Shown here piece after piece: positions 47,575 through 58,800 of a stretch of 64,000 bases of DNA; the first letter of the stretch is position 1, and each line of letters starts with the position of its first letter. The position numbers and the translations under genes were made by a program. The stretch is taken from assembly GCA_051530055.1 (NCBI GenBank), contig CM121342.1, positions 16,244,001 through 16,308,000 on the forward strand, read 5' to 3'. The notes below the pieces were generated by a model, which was not told where the DNA came from, made no database searches, and saw only the letters and a program-made list of their open reading frames with translations. The stretch comes from Neoechinorhynchus agilis. Taxonomy: Eukaryota > Acanthocephala.

Positions 47575-48230
47575 ATGTGTGAGTTCTGTTGCGCACGGAT
47601 ACCCTCGAAATTAACCCCTAAATACTCAATCACTGAAGTACGCATGAACGCACAACTTCGAACTCAAGCCGAATCCGACACTATCATTACTGTACCGGAC
47701 GCTGAATCGGCCCCTCCACCCGAACAAAATTCGCCACAAACAATCGAATCAGCTTCATCCTTCATCCAATTGACCGTTGCAAAGGATGACACTCTTGACG
47801 TGCTCTCAATGTCCGGACACTCCAAATCCTCGAACCGAAAAAGGACAAATCCTCCGGTTCAGAGATGTATCACGCCTCCCTCAGCCCTGACTCGCCCACC
47901 GGGCTAGCCTCGAAATGCCCCACTTCATCACTCCCTCGCCACAAACAATCGAATCAGCTTCATCCTTCATCCAATTGACCGTTGCAAAGGATGACACTCT
48001 TGACGTGCTCTCAATGTCCGGACACTCCAAATCCTCGAACCGAAAAAGGACAAATCCTCCGGTTCAGAGATGTATCACGCCTCCCTCAGCCCTGACTCGC
48101 CCACCGGGCTAGTCGCGAAATGCCCCCACAAGACTGCAGCGTCTTCATTTCTGGAATCCCAGAATGCCTACATACTGATAATTCTAGCAATCTACACCAC
48201 TTCCATTCAGCCCTAACTTTCTTTCACGAT
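47575..48230 (+). mobile_element. possible LINE ORF1-like region with an internal duplication
   Basis: The frame (RMNAQLRTQAESDTIITVPD..., SSFIQLTVAKDDTLDVLSMS, then DCSVFISGIPECLHTDNSSN after the duplicate) is Ser/Pro/Thr-rich and precedes an AP-endonuclease region on the same strand, as ORF1 does in many LINEs. No zinc knuckle or RRM is recognised. It is interrupted and probably inactive. Confidence 0.4.
47731..48126 (+). repeat. 205-bp-period tandem duplication
   Basis: 47,731-47,921 is repeated at 47,936-48,126 with almost no differences, giving a spacing of 205 bases. Both copies encode SPQTIESASSFIQLTVAKDD and end with ALTRPPG followed by a stop. The near identity indicates a recent duplication. 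Confidence 0.95.
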
Positions 48231-48564
48231 GATCGGATTTGATGTTACTGATTCTTGTCGGCCACGTAAAAGAAGCAGCTCCGGCGACCAGACAGCTACT
48301 GATAGTAGCCTGTCAACGTGGGGTCGGTGTGCCGCTCCACTCGGTGATGCGGCAGCGAACGGGAGCAACAAAATCCACCAGTGCAACGGGAAAAAGCGAG
48401 GGCGTCGTAGCTGTCGCCGACGACTATAGCGTCGGAATGAGCGAAACTGTCGCCGGAGGCAACGAAAGCGTCAGTCGAAGCTCATCACCGTGGTGGGTAC
48501 GGACTGTTCAGGTGGCGCTGACAGCCGTGAGCCCTTTGGCCCAGCTATTTAAAATAGAAGAGGA

Positions 48565-49217
48565 CTACGAATCGGATCCTTGAATTGTAGGAGTCTGCGA
48601 GCGCAATGGCGTAGGGGAACCCTGGCGAAATTGGCAAGGGACGCCAGAATGGATCTTGTGTTTTTACAAGAATTGCGCATAAGAGGCCAGTCAGACACAG
48701 ACGTAAATCAGGAGGATTAAGGAGGAGGCTGGTCATTATCTTACCTATCTGCGGACGAGGAAAGGGTGTAGGCGTTTGTTTATCACCCCGCCTCCGAAAC
48801 TCAGCACTATGCAGTACTATAACTGACCGAATCCTTCGTGTCAGCATAAAGCTTCGGTCGAGAAATCTCTATGCTTTTGGCGTATATTCATCGACCTCCT
48901 CGTCGGATGAAGAGGCGGTTGAAGGATTTTATGGAAATCTAGCCGAAGCATTAGATGATGTACCGAACAGAGACACCCTCCTAATAGCCGGTTACTTCAA
49001 CGCGCTTTTACCGCATTCCGAAAGATCGCTATATGTGTATAAAGGCGAGAATCGGAACAGCCGGTACTTGGTTGAGGCGCTGGAGCGGCATGATCTCGTG
49101 TCTGCCAACACTTTATTCCGGAAGCGTTCCGTGGCGTTTGGCGACGTTTATGGGTCAAAAGAATTCGTCCAAACATGCCATGGGAAAAAATCCCAAGAGA
49201 CGCTTAGCTCAGCTTGA
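48565..49217 (+). mobile_element. LINE apurinic-endonuclease fragment
   Basis: The plus strand reads NCRSLRAQWRRGTLAKLARD and MDLVFLQELRIRG, the first motifs of exonuclease/endonuclease/phosphatase-type LINE endonucleases. Further right, in another frame, it reads LYAFGVYSSTSSSDEEAVEG, NRDTLLIAGYFNALLPHSER and YLVEALERHDLVSANTLFRK, where GDFNA is expected and GYFNA is present. Stops and frame changes show that it is inactive. Sequence type changes sharply at about 49,220. Confidence 0.75.
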
Positions 49218-49244
49218 CCAAAATCATCTTCCATATTTCCTTTA

Positions 49245-50105
49245 GTTTGTGCGGATTATATATTCTTATTTTGTGAAGCTAGAACATCTTCTATTCTAAC
49301 GAATAATATAGCCAATTTTATGCATTCTTTGTCGTCGGAACTTAGGAAAGCCAATTTAGTTACAAACAATAACAAAACTTTCTTTATTCCACTGACTAAA
49401 ACTTTGGCTTCGAGGAAGCTTCTAATTAATGAATTATCTTCTAATTTCAATTTCCCTAATATCAATTTTAGATCGCATTCCAAGATTTTAGGTGTTGATT
49501 TCCCCTGTAAAAATCATAGAATTTTTATAAACTCTTCCTTTAAAAGTCTTCTGACAAAAACAGATATTTTTATCAAAAGAGCCAAAAGGTTATCAATTTC
49601 CCCACCTTTTATTTCTAAAGTGTTAAAAATATTTCTAGGGGGTTCAATATGCTTTTTCGCACGAGGCCGGCCCCCAGAAAACAGACTATCATTTTATCTT
49701 ACTATGCTGAATAAGCTTAGCAGTATTCTTATTAAAAATAATATTGATACGGAACCCCTTTTTCCTTTTTAACAAGAATTTTTTTGTCTAAAATTTGGTT
49801 TTATTCTTATTGTTATTCTAGCTGTAAATATTTTAATTACAACTCCTCAATTCTTAGAATCTTTTTCAATAAACCATCTAGTTTTTTACCCATTAATCAA
49901 ACTAATATACTTAACAGGAATGAGGTAAGTGATTTTCTCATGTTATTCTCTTTTTTACAGGATCAGGACAAGAAGAGGATTATTATTACTTAAGAATTAA
50001 AAGAAGGGTTTTCGAGGCTGCTGTGAGGGGATTTAAGGGATCGTCCCACAACTCACAGCCATCTTGGGCCCGAGACATATTAGATCAAGCAAGAAAGAGG
50101 AATTA
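49245..50105 (+). mobile_element. AT-rich LINE fragment, RT C-terminal half
   Basis: The frame reads ADYIFLFCEAR (catalytic box position, YADDIxLF in the family), FMHSLSSELRKANLVTNNNK and SHSKILGVDF, then FFARGRPPENRLSF and later RVFEAAVRGFKGSSHNSQPS with ILDQARKRN near the end. The ILG...RGRPPE order is shared with the copies at 38.5 and 50.4 kb. It is far more AT-rich than its left neighbour. Confidence 0.65.
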
Positions 50106-50396
50106 AGAGATTGATTGTGTGTATGTTGTATGAGGCGTGAAATAATAATGACACACCCAACAACACCGCTGCACGTTTTTAATTCAAACTAGATGTGAGT
50201 GACGATGTCACTAACGCGATCGATGATTACTACATGCGTTCCATTCTATCCACTGTTCACCATCAGCTGCGCGTTCACTTTCGCTTTCTTCAGCTCCATC
50301 GTCATTCCCACTGTCATTGTTTTCACTGTCATTTTCATCGGATGACATCGCATCATCGCCAAGCTAGGCATTTGATAACATCGATATCGATTTTAT

Positions 50397-51190
50397 AATT
50401 AAGATAAGGAATTTTTTTAACTATCCGCACAACATAATCGCCCGGGTCAATAACACACTCGTTTCAAAGTCCTTCTTTTTCCAAGACGACCCTCTTCGAA
50501 GAACATTTTATCAGACCAAGGGCGCGCCTCAAGGCTCACTACTATCTCCAATTCTTTTTTGCTTGGTAACACAATATATTGTTCAAAATTGTAATGTTTG
50601 CAAAGCTATTACCCTCTACGCTGATGATATCACCGCAGTCATTAAAGAATGCAACTATTTGAGGGCAAGAAAGAAAATGGTTTCTCTCCTATCCCTTCTA
50701 CCAAACGTTCTACCTCACATATGCCTCGAGCTGAATCCACTCAAATCCCAGTTATTAATAAAATCTAGGTCTAGAATCGGTAATGAATTTTTCAATCAGA
50801 AGGCGAGCCCCGCCCGATTATCAATCAACATTTTAGGATATACCTTCACCCAATATTGCTCACCCACCCGCGACCTCTTAAAGCTTAAACGCCTACTAAA
50901 GATCGCTGGCGCGAAGGCAAAACGAGCCAATCGTCTCGGTCTGAACGATAAGTCCACTCGGGTTGTTTGGAATTCCTGGGCAATCGCCGGCTTAGTTTTT
51001 TTCTAACGAGGTAGACCACCCGAACAGTGACTAACCTTTCAACGCCTATTCTTATCGAACCTTGATAGCCTCCCTTACCCTTGGACACACTCCTCTAACT
51101 GGGCAGAAAGGAGCTTTAAATGGATCGACTTGACTCACTGATCTGAGTAATCTCATGGTCACAGGATTTAGGTTGATAAGTAGCTCAGTT
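50397..51190 (+). mobile_element. LINE RT fragment (RGRPPE-type lineage)
   Basis: The reading is FFFQDDPLRRTFYQTKGAPQ, GSLLSPILFCLVTQYIVQNC (RT motif B), ITLYADDITAVIKEC (catalytic YADD), HICLELNPLKSQLLI, INILGYTFTQY and WNSWAIAGLVFF, then after one stop RGRPPEQ and NLDSLPYPWTHSS. It covers the RT core to the post-RT domain. The 5-prime half and endonuclease are missing here. It is the best preserved of the three related copies. Confidence 0.8.
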
Positions 51191-51459
51191 ATTTAAAAAT
51201 GGACTCTTGACGAATAAATCTTGTTGTTGTCTTGAAAATCCAATGATCAATTCATTATAAGAGTGTCAAATAACGTAAACTCATAGCAACGGATCTTGTG
51301 AAATTTCAGAGTTGAAATTATGTCGGATATCGGGTCAACGTTGTCTTTCTCGTCATCGTTCTCTCTCGTCAACGTCCTCTAATCAATGAACGGTGAACGA
51401 GAATCGGCTAAGTATTCCGCTCTTCTTGATGTTGCGCTAAACCTTTAGTAACTACTAAG

Positions 51460-52812
51460 TCTTCGGTTGAACATGTAATCATTCTAGGTGATTTCAATAA
51501 TCTTCCTACATCACTATCTCTCCTTGACTTCATCAGGTTGGTAAAACTTAGTACCAGCCACTCCTCACATCTCGATAAAAATCTTTACCGACATCCACAA
51601 ATACAACGATGCTAAAAAACTACCTCCAATCTCATCCTCGGAGCATTACGCAATAATAATCTCTTCCTCCGCTTCTCCTCAACGTGTACGGTCATCCCCC
51701 TTTACGGTCTGGGACAAGAATAATCAACACATTTTCACATTTACTAAATTAGCCTTGCGTACTATCTCTTCACACAGAAAATCAATTTTTCACCAAAACC
51801 CCACGGGGCTATGTTTTCTCTAATTAATATACTCTCCTCTTGCATGATTACAGCTAGTCCTAGGAAAACCATTTACCTTTCCAGCCGAGATCCACTTCGG
51901 ATGTTCCCTTTCTTAAAAATGCTCCAAATATGGGTGGATAAAGCATGCCACGCATGCAATCCTGATTTCCCTCGCCTTCAATCCCCGCTTGCGTATCACA
52001 TTTTCAACTCGCGCGAGATCTCTCTTGCACATACACTCGCATCCTCTCCCACTCACCTCTGGTGGAAAAACATGAAAAGTGCCCTAGGTAGCGAAAGACA
52101 AAAACCCTTCTCCGACCTCTCAAACTCCGACCTCCTTGCTACACTAAACTCTATCAATGCGCAACTTTGTGGCTCTCACTCGAACACAAACAAACCATCA
52201 TCCACTTCCAGATCTACATCACCTCTCTCAGCTCCTACAGCTGCACCTCCCGTGATTTCCAAGTATGATATCCTCATGCTTCTTCGGAAAATACCACGCA
52301 AATCATCCCGTAACTCTCCCATTCCCAACTGGACTCTACGCTTTATCATTCGAGATTTAATTGATCCACCTACCCATATAATAGAACAAAGTTTCAAAAC
52401 CTTAATCTTCCTTAATTGCTTTAAAACAACTCAGGTAACTTACTCCCGAAAGCAGATAGACTTATTTATATCCATCTCAAGTTTCCGACCCATCTCTATC
52501 TTATCTTCCTTGTCTAAAATCCTAGAGAGATGCTTTAAAGCACACTTTTTGCAAATCTTCAATCGAAAGATTTCACCCATTAAATTCGATTTCCTGCCGG
52601 GCTTTTCTTGTACGGACGCCCTTCTTTGCATCTACGATTCTCTTCTTCGTAACCTCTACGCACAACCTTTATTCATCTCCCGACCCATCCAAATCGACAT
52701 TCATAAAGCTTTTGATTCCGTCAATCACAACCTTCTCCTTGACACATGCTCTAAATTTGGTCTTGCCGCCTGGCCGATCAAATGGTTGAAATCCTTTCTA
52801 AACAATAGATTG
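51460..52812 (+). mobile_element. LINE 5-prime half: endonuclease remnant and RT start
   Basis: At 51,460-51,600 the frame gives SVEHVIILGDFNNLPTSLSL, the GDFN motif of AP-endonucleases. The long open frame from 51,811 gives a linker and then RT motifs FRPISILSSLSKILERCFKA, FDFLPGFSCTDAL (QxGF position) and IQIDIHKAFDSVNHNLLLDT (motif A). It ends at LKSFLNNRL, where the Penelope-like element begins (52,811). Its 3-prime half is missing. It may be the same kind of LINE as the 50.4-kb fragment, since the two pieces complement each other in coverage, but they are not in consecutive order. Confidence 0.8.
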
Positions 52813-52925
52813 TAATAAAATTCCTCCGAAATCATCTTCCTACGCTTCAGATCCTTCAAAAACTCCTCAAGTTTCTTGCTCCTATTCTTTGTGGGATCTA
52901 TCTCTAGCGTTTTAAATTTTCCCGA
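52811..52925 (-). repeat. inverted 115-bp copy of Penelope RT coding sequence
   Basis: This stretch is the reverse complement of 53,184-53,298 with one mismatch noticed. The arms are separated by 258 bases. It encodes, on the minus strand, the same peptide (GKFKTLEIDPTKNRSKKLEE) as the element's own RT N-terminal region. It forms the left end of the insertion, directly against the LINE. Confidence 0.95.
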
Positions 52926-54667
52926 CATTCTCAGATAAGATGCGATTTTGAAATTATGATGAAGAGAGTACCAGGAGAAATCAAAAGTCGTATCGCTGCC
53001 TGTGATACTAGGGTCATAATTGAAAACCGTCGCGGAAAACATAACATAACATCGAAGCAGCAGAAAATTCTGAAAATGCTCAAGGAAGATAGGACCATCA
53101 CGATCTGCAAAGCAGATAAAGGTAGAAATCTCGTAGTGGTGAACACTGAAGATTACCAAAAACAAGGAGATATACTACTTCAGTCGGGAAAATTTAAAAC
53201 GCTAGAGATAGATCCCACAAAGAATAGGAGCAAGAAACTTGAAGAGTTTTTGAAGGATCTGAAGCGTAGGAAGATGATTTCGGAGGAATTTTATTACAAA
53301 ACCAAATCCACATTGTCCTACACACCGTTTCTCTACCTGTCTCCGAAGATACATAAACCCCAACTACAATTCCGCCCAATAATCGCAAATTACGGATCAT
53401 TCAACCATAACCTTGCGCAAATGATCAATATGCAAATGAAAGTCATTGCAGAAGACGATTGGTTCTCTAAGGTCAAGGATGGAATAGAATTCTCTAAGAG
53501 AATAAGGGGAAGATGCTCAGAAGGAACCTGGCATGCCACAGCAGATGTTGAGGCGCTGTTCACGAATCTCCCTCTTATGAAGGCATCCAGGATGGCAACG
53601 AACCTTCCTGCCGAAAAGTGCACGACACCAGCGCTCCCAGCCAAGGATTGGCTAACCCTAATCCAATGGTGCACACGACAAAATGCGTTTACTTTTGAAG
53701 GAAGGGTCTTTGAACAAATACATGGAGTCGCTATGGGGTCACCGATAGCACCGGCGCTCGCGGACATCTACATGAGGAAATGGGAGGAGAAGATAAAAGA
53801 TAGGATACCCCAAATCAAGGAATGGATACGTTATGTAGATGATGTGTTCATCGTCCTTAACGAAGACCCTAGGAAATTTAACCTTTTGGAAAGGCTGAAC
53901 GAAGTAGACCCAAGCATAAAGTGGACCATTCAATTTGAGGAAAACAGGAGAATTCCATTTCTTGACGTGATGGTAAATCGAGGAAAAAGAAGAATAAACA
54001 CAAGCCTCTATAGAAAGGAACATTTGAGTTGGCGATGCCCACATTGGAGAAGCCACAAATCAAGGACATACAAAATATTGGCCGCAAAAGCACTGTATGC
54101 GAGAGCCAAACAAATATGCTCAAGTGCTTCGTGCTTCAAGGTGGAAGAAGATAAAATTACTAAAATGTTAAGAGAACAAGGATATCCTAACCAATCTATC
54201 AAACAAGCCAGGATGAAGATGTGGGGAAATATCAAAAAAGGAGATAAAAACGAATGCGTAAAAGAAAACTCGATATGGTTGGGAGGCCGCTTCATTAGCG
54301 ACGTATGCACGGCGAACGTTAGGAAGGCAACCCAGGGTATTCCTAGTAGGTTTTATACCAAAGCTGGTGGAACCCTTGCGGGGTACTTCAAGAGGAAGCC
54401 AGAAAGGAAGCACGACGCAGGGGTATACGGCATACCGTGCAAAGATTGCAATGCGGTCTATATAGGTCAGACCATCCAGGGACTGAAGAAACGCATTCAA
54501 CAGCACAAATATAACGTGCGAAAAGGAGACACCGCGTCAGCGATTTTCAACCATATCTCCATACACGACCACGATGTCAATTTTGAGGGCGCCAGGATGC
54601 TAGTGCAGGAAGAAAACCTGGAGAGGAGGTTGACAATGGAAGCCCTGATGATTAAAAAAGAAGACCT
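52926..54667 (+). mobile_element. Penelope-like element, long open RT plus GIY-YIG frame
   Basis: One uninterrupted frame from ATG 52,956 gives about 570 element residues. Order: ICKADKGRNLVVVNTEDYQK (RT N-terminal motif), YLSPKIHKP, FRPIIANYGSFNHNLA, the first catalytic Asp in ATADVEALFTNLP (about residue 196), GVAMGSPIAPALADIYM, YVDDVFIV (about residue 293), TSLYRKEH, a thumb region, then GIY-YIG with GVYGIPCKDCNAVYIGQTIQ (about residue 488), RIQQHKYNVRKGD, FNHISIHDHDVNFEGAR and ENLERRLTMEALMIKK. These are the two domains of EN-plus Penelope-like elements. The 5-prime part of the usual about 800-residue ORF and the last residues are missing. The frame continues into satellite sequence. All visible catalytic residues are present. 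Confidence 0.93.
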
Positions 54668-55878
54668 CGAAGGGTATGCATCGAAGGTACTCGTAGACAG
54701 CAAAAGTGCAGCCAACTTCATTGACTCTGATTTAGTACGGCAGAACAACGCTGTCATTATTGCAATAAGGCACGGTCATTTTCAAGCTGTATGCGAGGTA
54801 AAGCTGAGAAGTAAAGGAAAAAGCATTGTGTCGACCATCGTCTCTGCGTGCTACAAAATGATATGATTCAGAACTCGAGGACTCAATCGTAGATATAGAA
54901 CTCGAAGGGTATGCATCGAAGGTACTCGTAGACAGCAAAAGTGCAACCAACTTCATTGACTCTGATTTAGTACGGCAGAACAACGCTGTCATTATTGCAA
55001 TAGGCACGGTCATTTTCAAGCTGTATGCGAGGTAAAGCTGAGAAGTAAAGGAAAAAGCATTGTGTCGACCATCGTCTCAAGTGCTACAAAATGATATGAT
55101 TCAGCACTCGAGGACTCAATCATAGATATAAAACTCGATGGGTATGCATCGAAGGTACTCGTAGACAGCAAAAGTGCAACCAACTTCATTGACTCTGATT
55201 TAGTACGGCAGAACAACGCTGTCATTATTGCAATAGGCACGGTCATTTTCAAGCTGTATGCGAGGTAAAGCTGAGAAGTAAAGGAAAAAGCATTGTGTCG
55301 ACCATCGTCTCAAGTGCTACAAAATGATATGATTCAGCACTCGAGGACTCAATCGTAGATATAGAACTCGAAGGGTATGCATCGAAGGTACTCGTAGACA
55401 GCAAAAGTGCAACCAACTTCATTGACTTTGATTTAGTACGGCAGAACAACGCTGTCATTATTGCAATAGGCACGGTCATTTTCAAGCTGTATGCGAGGTA
55501 AAGCCGAGAAGTAAAGGAAAAAGCATAGTGTCGACCATCGTCTCAAGTGCTACAAAATGATATGATTCAGCACTCGAGGACTCAATCTTAGATATAGAAC
55601 TCGATGGGTATGCATCGAAGGTACTCGTAGACAGCAAAAGTGCAACCAACTTCATTGACTCTGATTTAGTACGGCAGAACAACGCTTGCCAAGGAGTTGC
55701 AATAGGTACTGGTCATTTTCAAGCTGTATGCGAGGTAAAAGTTGAGAAGCAAAGGAAAAGAAGTAGTGTCGACCATCGTCTCAAGTGCTACAAAACGATA
55801 TGATTCAGCCTCGAGGACTCAATCATAGATATAGAACTGCCGATGGGTATGCATCGAAGGTACTCGTAGACAGCAAAA
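54667..55878 (+). repeat. second block of the 233-bp satellite, about 5 units
   Basis: This is the same unit and orientation as the 5.9-11.9 kb array (ctcgaagggtatgcatcgaa and so on). It begins at the Penelope 3-prime end and ends inside a more diverged unit at about 55,878. Units near the right edge have more small differences. The Penelope frame reads into the first unit for about 60 residues before a stop. Confidence 0.96.
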
Positions 55879-58800
55879 TGCACAATAATCAAGGTAGTTG
55901 GTCTCAAAATGTAGCAACAAATAACTTAAGAACCATGATAACCATCGCAAATCCGAAAACAGATTTGGAATAAGCGCGTTAAGATGTACTAAATAAGCTG
56001 ATCCCGTACACCACAGCTGTAATATTCGCATCGGAAATCGCATTATCATATTTTGCCAATATTCACAAGAGCGAAAGATCACTAAATTTGCAAGACTCAT
56101 TAAAATCAGATAACACCATTGAAATCAGCGAATTAGATATGCTCAAAATGTTTTTTCATTTCGTAACAACTTTCGAGCACCACAGATTTAACTGAGGTGT
56201 CTTTTATGAACTTCAATCCTAAAACTAAGTGTCAAAATTTAACAAGCAACATCAAACCGTTATTGCAGGTGAATTCAGCGTCAAAAGTAGATCTAGAAAA
56301 GTAAATTTGATCTAAAATTGATTGATGTTTCAATATCAATAATCAAGGTAGTTGGTCTCAAAATGTAGCAACAAATAACTGAAGAACATCGACAGCTATC
56401 GCAAATCCGAAAACAGATTTGGAATCAACGCGTTAAGATGTACTAAATAAGCTGATCCCGTACACCACAGCTGTAATATTCGCATCGGAAATCGCATTAT
56501 CATATTTTGCTAATATTCACAAGAGCGAATTATCACTAAATTTGCAAGACTCATTTAAATCAGATAACACCATTGAAATCAGCGAATTAGATATGCTCAA
56601 AATGTTTTTTCATTTCGTAACAACTTTCGAGCACCACAGATTTAACTGAGGTGTCATTTATGAACCTCAATCCTAAAACTAAGTGTCAAAATTTAACAAG
56701 CAACATCAAACCGTTATTACAGGATAATTCAGCGTCAAAAGTAGATCTCGAAAAGTTAATTTGATCTAAAATTGATTGATGTTTCAATATCAATAATCAA
56801 GGTAGTTGGTCTCAAAATGTAACAAAAAGTAACTTAAGAACCATGATAGCTATCGCAAATCCGAAAAAAGATTTGGAATCAGCGCGCTAAGATGTACTAA
56901 ATTAGCATATCCCGTACACTACAGCTGTAATATTCGCATCGGAAATCGCATTATCATATTTTACCAATATTCACAAGAGAGAAAAATCACTAAATTTGCA
57001 AGACTCATTAAAATTAGATAACACCATTGAAATCAGCGCATTAGATATGCTCAAAATATTTTTGTATTTCGTAACAACTTTCGAGCACCACAGATTTAAC
57101 TGAGGTGTCTTTTATCAACTTAAATCCTTAAACTAATTGTCAAATACTAACAAGAAACATCAAACCGTTTTTGCATATGAATTCAGCGTCAAAAGCAGAT
57201 CTCGAAAAGTTAATTTGATCTAAAATTGATTGATGTTTCAATATCAATAATAAAGGTAGTTGGTCTCAAAATGTAACAACAAATAACCCAAGAGCCATGA
57301 TAGCTATCGGAAATGTGAAAAAAGATTTTGAATCAGCGCGCCAAGATGTACTAAATTAGCATATCCCGTACACTACAGCTGTAATATTCGCATCGGAAAT
57401 AGCATTATCATATTTTGCTAATATTCACAAGAGAGAAAAATCACTAAATTTGCAAGACTCATTAAAATCAGATAACACCATTGAAATCAGCGAATTAGAT
57501 GTGCTCAAAATATTTTTGTATTTCGTTACAACCTTCGAGCACAACAGATTTAACTGAGGTGTTTTTTATCAACTTCCGTCCTTAAACTAAGTGTCAAATA
57601 CTAACAAGAAACATCAAACCGTTTTTGCAGGTGAATTCAGCATCAAAAGTAGATCTCGAAAAGTTAATTTGATCTAAAATTGATTGATGTTTCAATATCA
57701 ATAATCAAGGTAGTTGGTCTCAAAATGTAACAACAAATAACTCAAGAACCATGATAGCCATCGCAAATCTTAAGACAGATTTGGAATCAGCGCGTTAAGA
57801 TGTACTAAATTAGCTGTTTCGATATACTATGGCTGAAATATTCGCATCGGAAATCGCATTATCATATTCTGCGAATATTCACAATAGTGACAGATCATTA
57901 AATTTGCCAGACTCATTAAAATAAGATAACACCATTGAAATTAGCGCATTGGATATGCTCAAAATGTTTTTTTATTTCGTAATAACTTTCGAGCACCACA
58001 GATTTAACTGAGGTGTCTTTAAAGAACTTCAATTCTAAAACTTATTGTCAAATTTTAACAAGCAACATATAACTGTTATTGCAGGTGAATTCAGCGTCAA
58101 AAGTAGATCTAGAAAAGTTAATTTAATCTTAAATTGATTGATGTTTTAATATCAATATTCGAGGTAGTTGGTCTCAAAATATAACAACAAGTAACTCAAG
58201 AATCATGATAGCTATCGCAAATCCGAAAACAGATTTATAATAAGCGCGTTGAGATGTACTAAATTAGCTTATTCCGTACACTACAGCTTTATTATTCGCA
58301 TCGGAAATCACATTATCATATTTTGCCAATATTCACAAGAGTGAAAAATCAATAAATTTGCAAGACTCATTAAAATAAGATAACACCATTGAAATCAGCG
58401 AATTAGATATGCTCAAATTGTTTTATTATTTCGTAACAACTTTCGAGCACAACAGATTTAACTGAGGTGTCTTTTATGAACATCAATCCTTAAACATAGT
58501 GTTTAAATTTTAAAAGCAACATCAAACTGTTACTGCAGGTGAATTCACCGTCAAAAGTATATCTAGAAAAGTTAATTTAATCTTAAATTGATTGAGGTTT
58601 TAATATCAATAATCAAGGTAGTTTGTCTCAAAATGTAACAACAAGTAACTCAAGAATCATGATAGCTATCGCAAATCCAAAAACAGATTTGGAATAAGCG
58701 CGTTAAGATGTACTAAATAAGCTTATCCCGTACACCACAGCTGTAATATTCGCATCGGAAATCGTATTATCATATTTTGCCAATATTCACAAGAGTGAAA

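Noticed and set aside
49033-49245. Overlapping 60- to 70-codon frames as host genes
   Set aside because: They are parts of the LINE endonuclease remnant in shifted frames.
53390-54506. Long minus-strand frames opposite the Penelope RT
   Set aside because: They are antisense shadows of an unambiguous RT/GIY-YIG frame.
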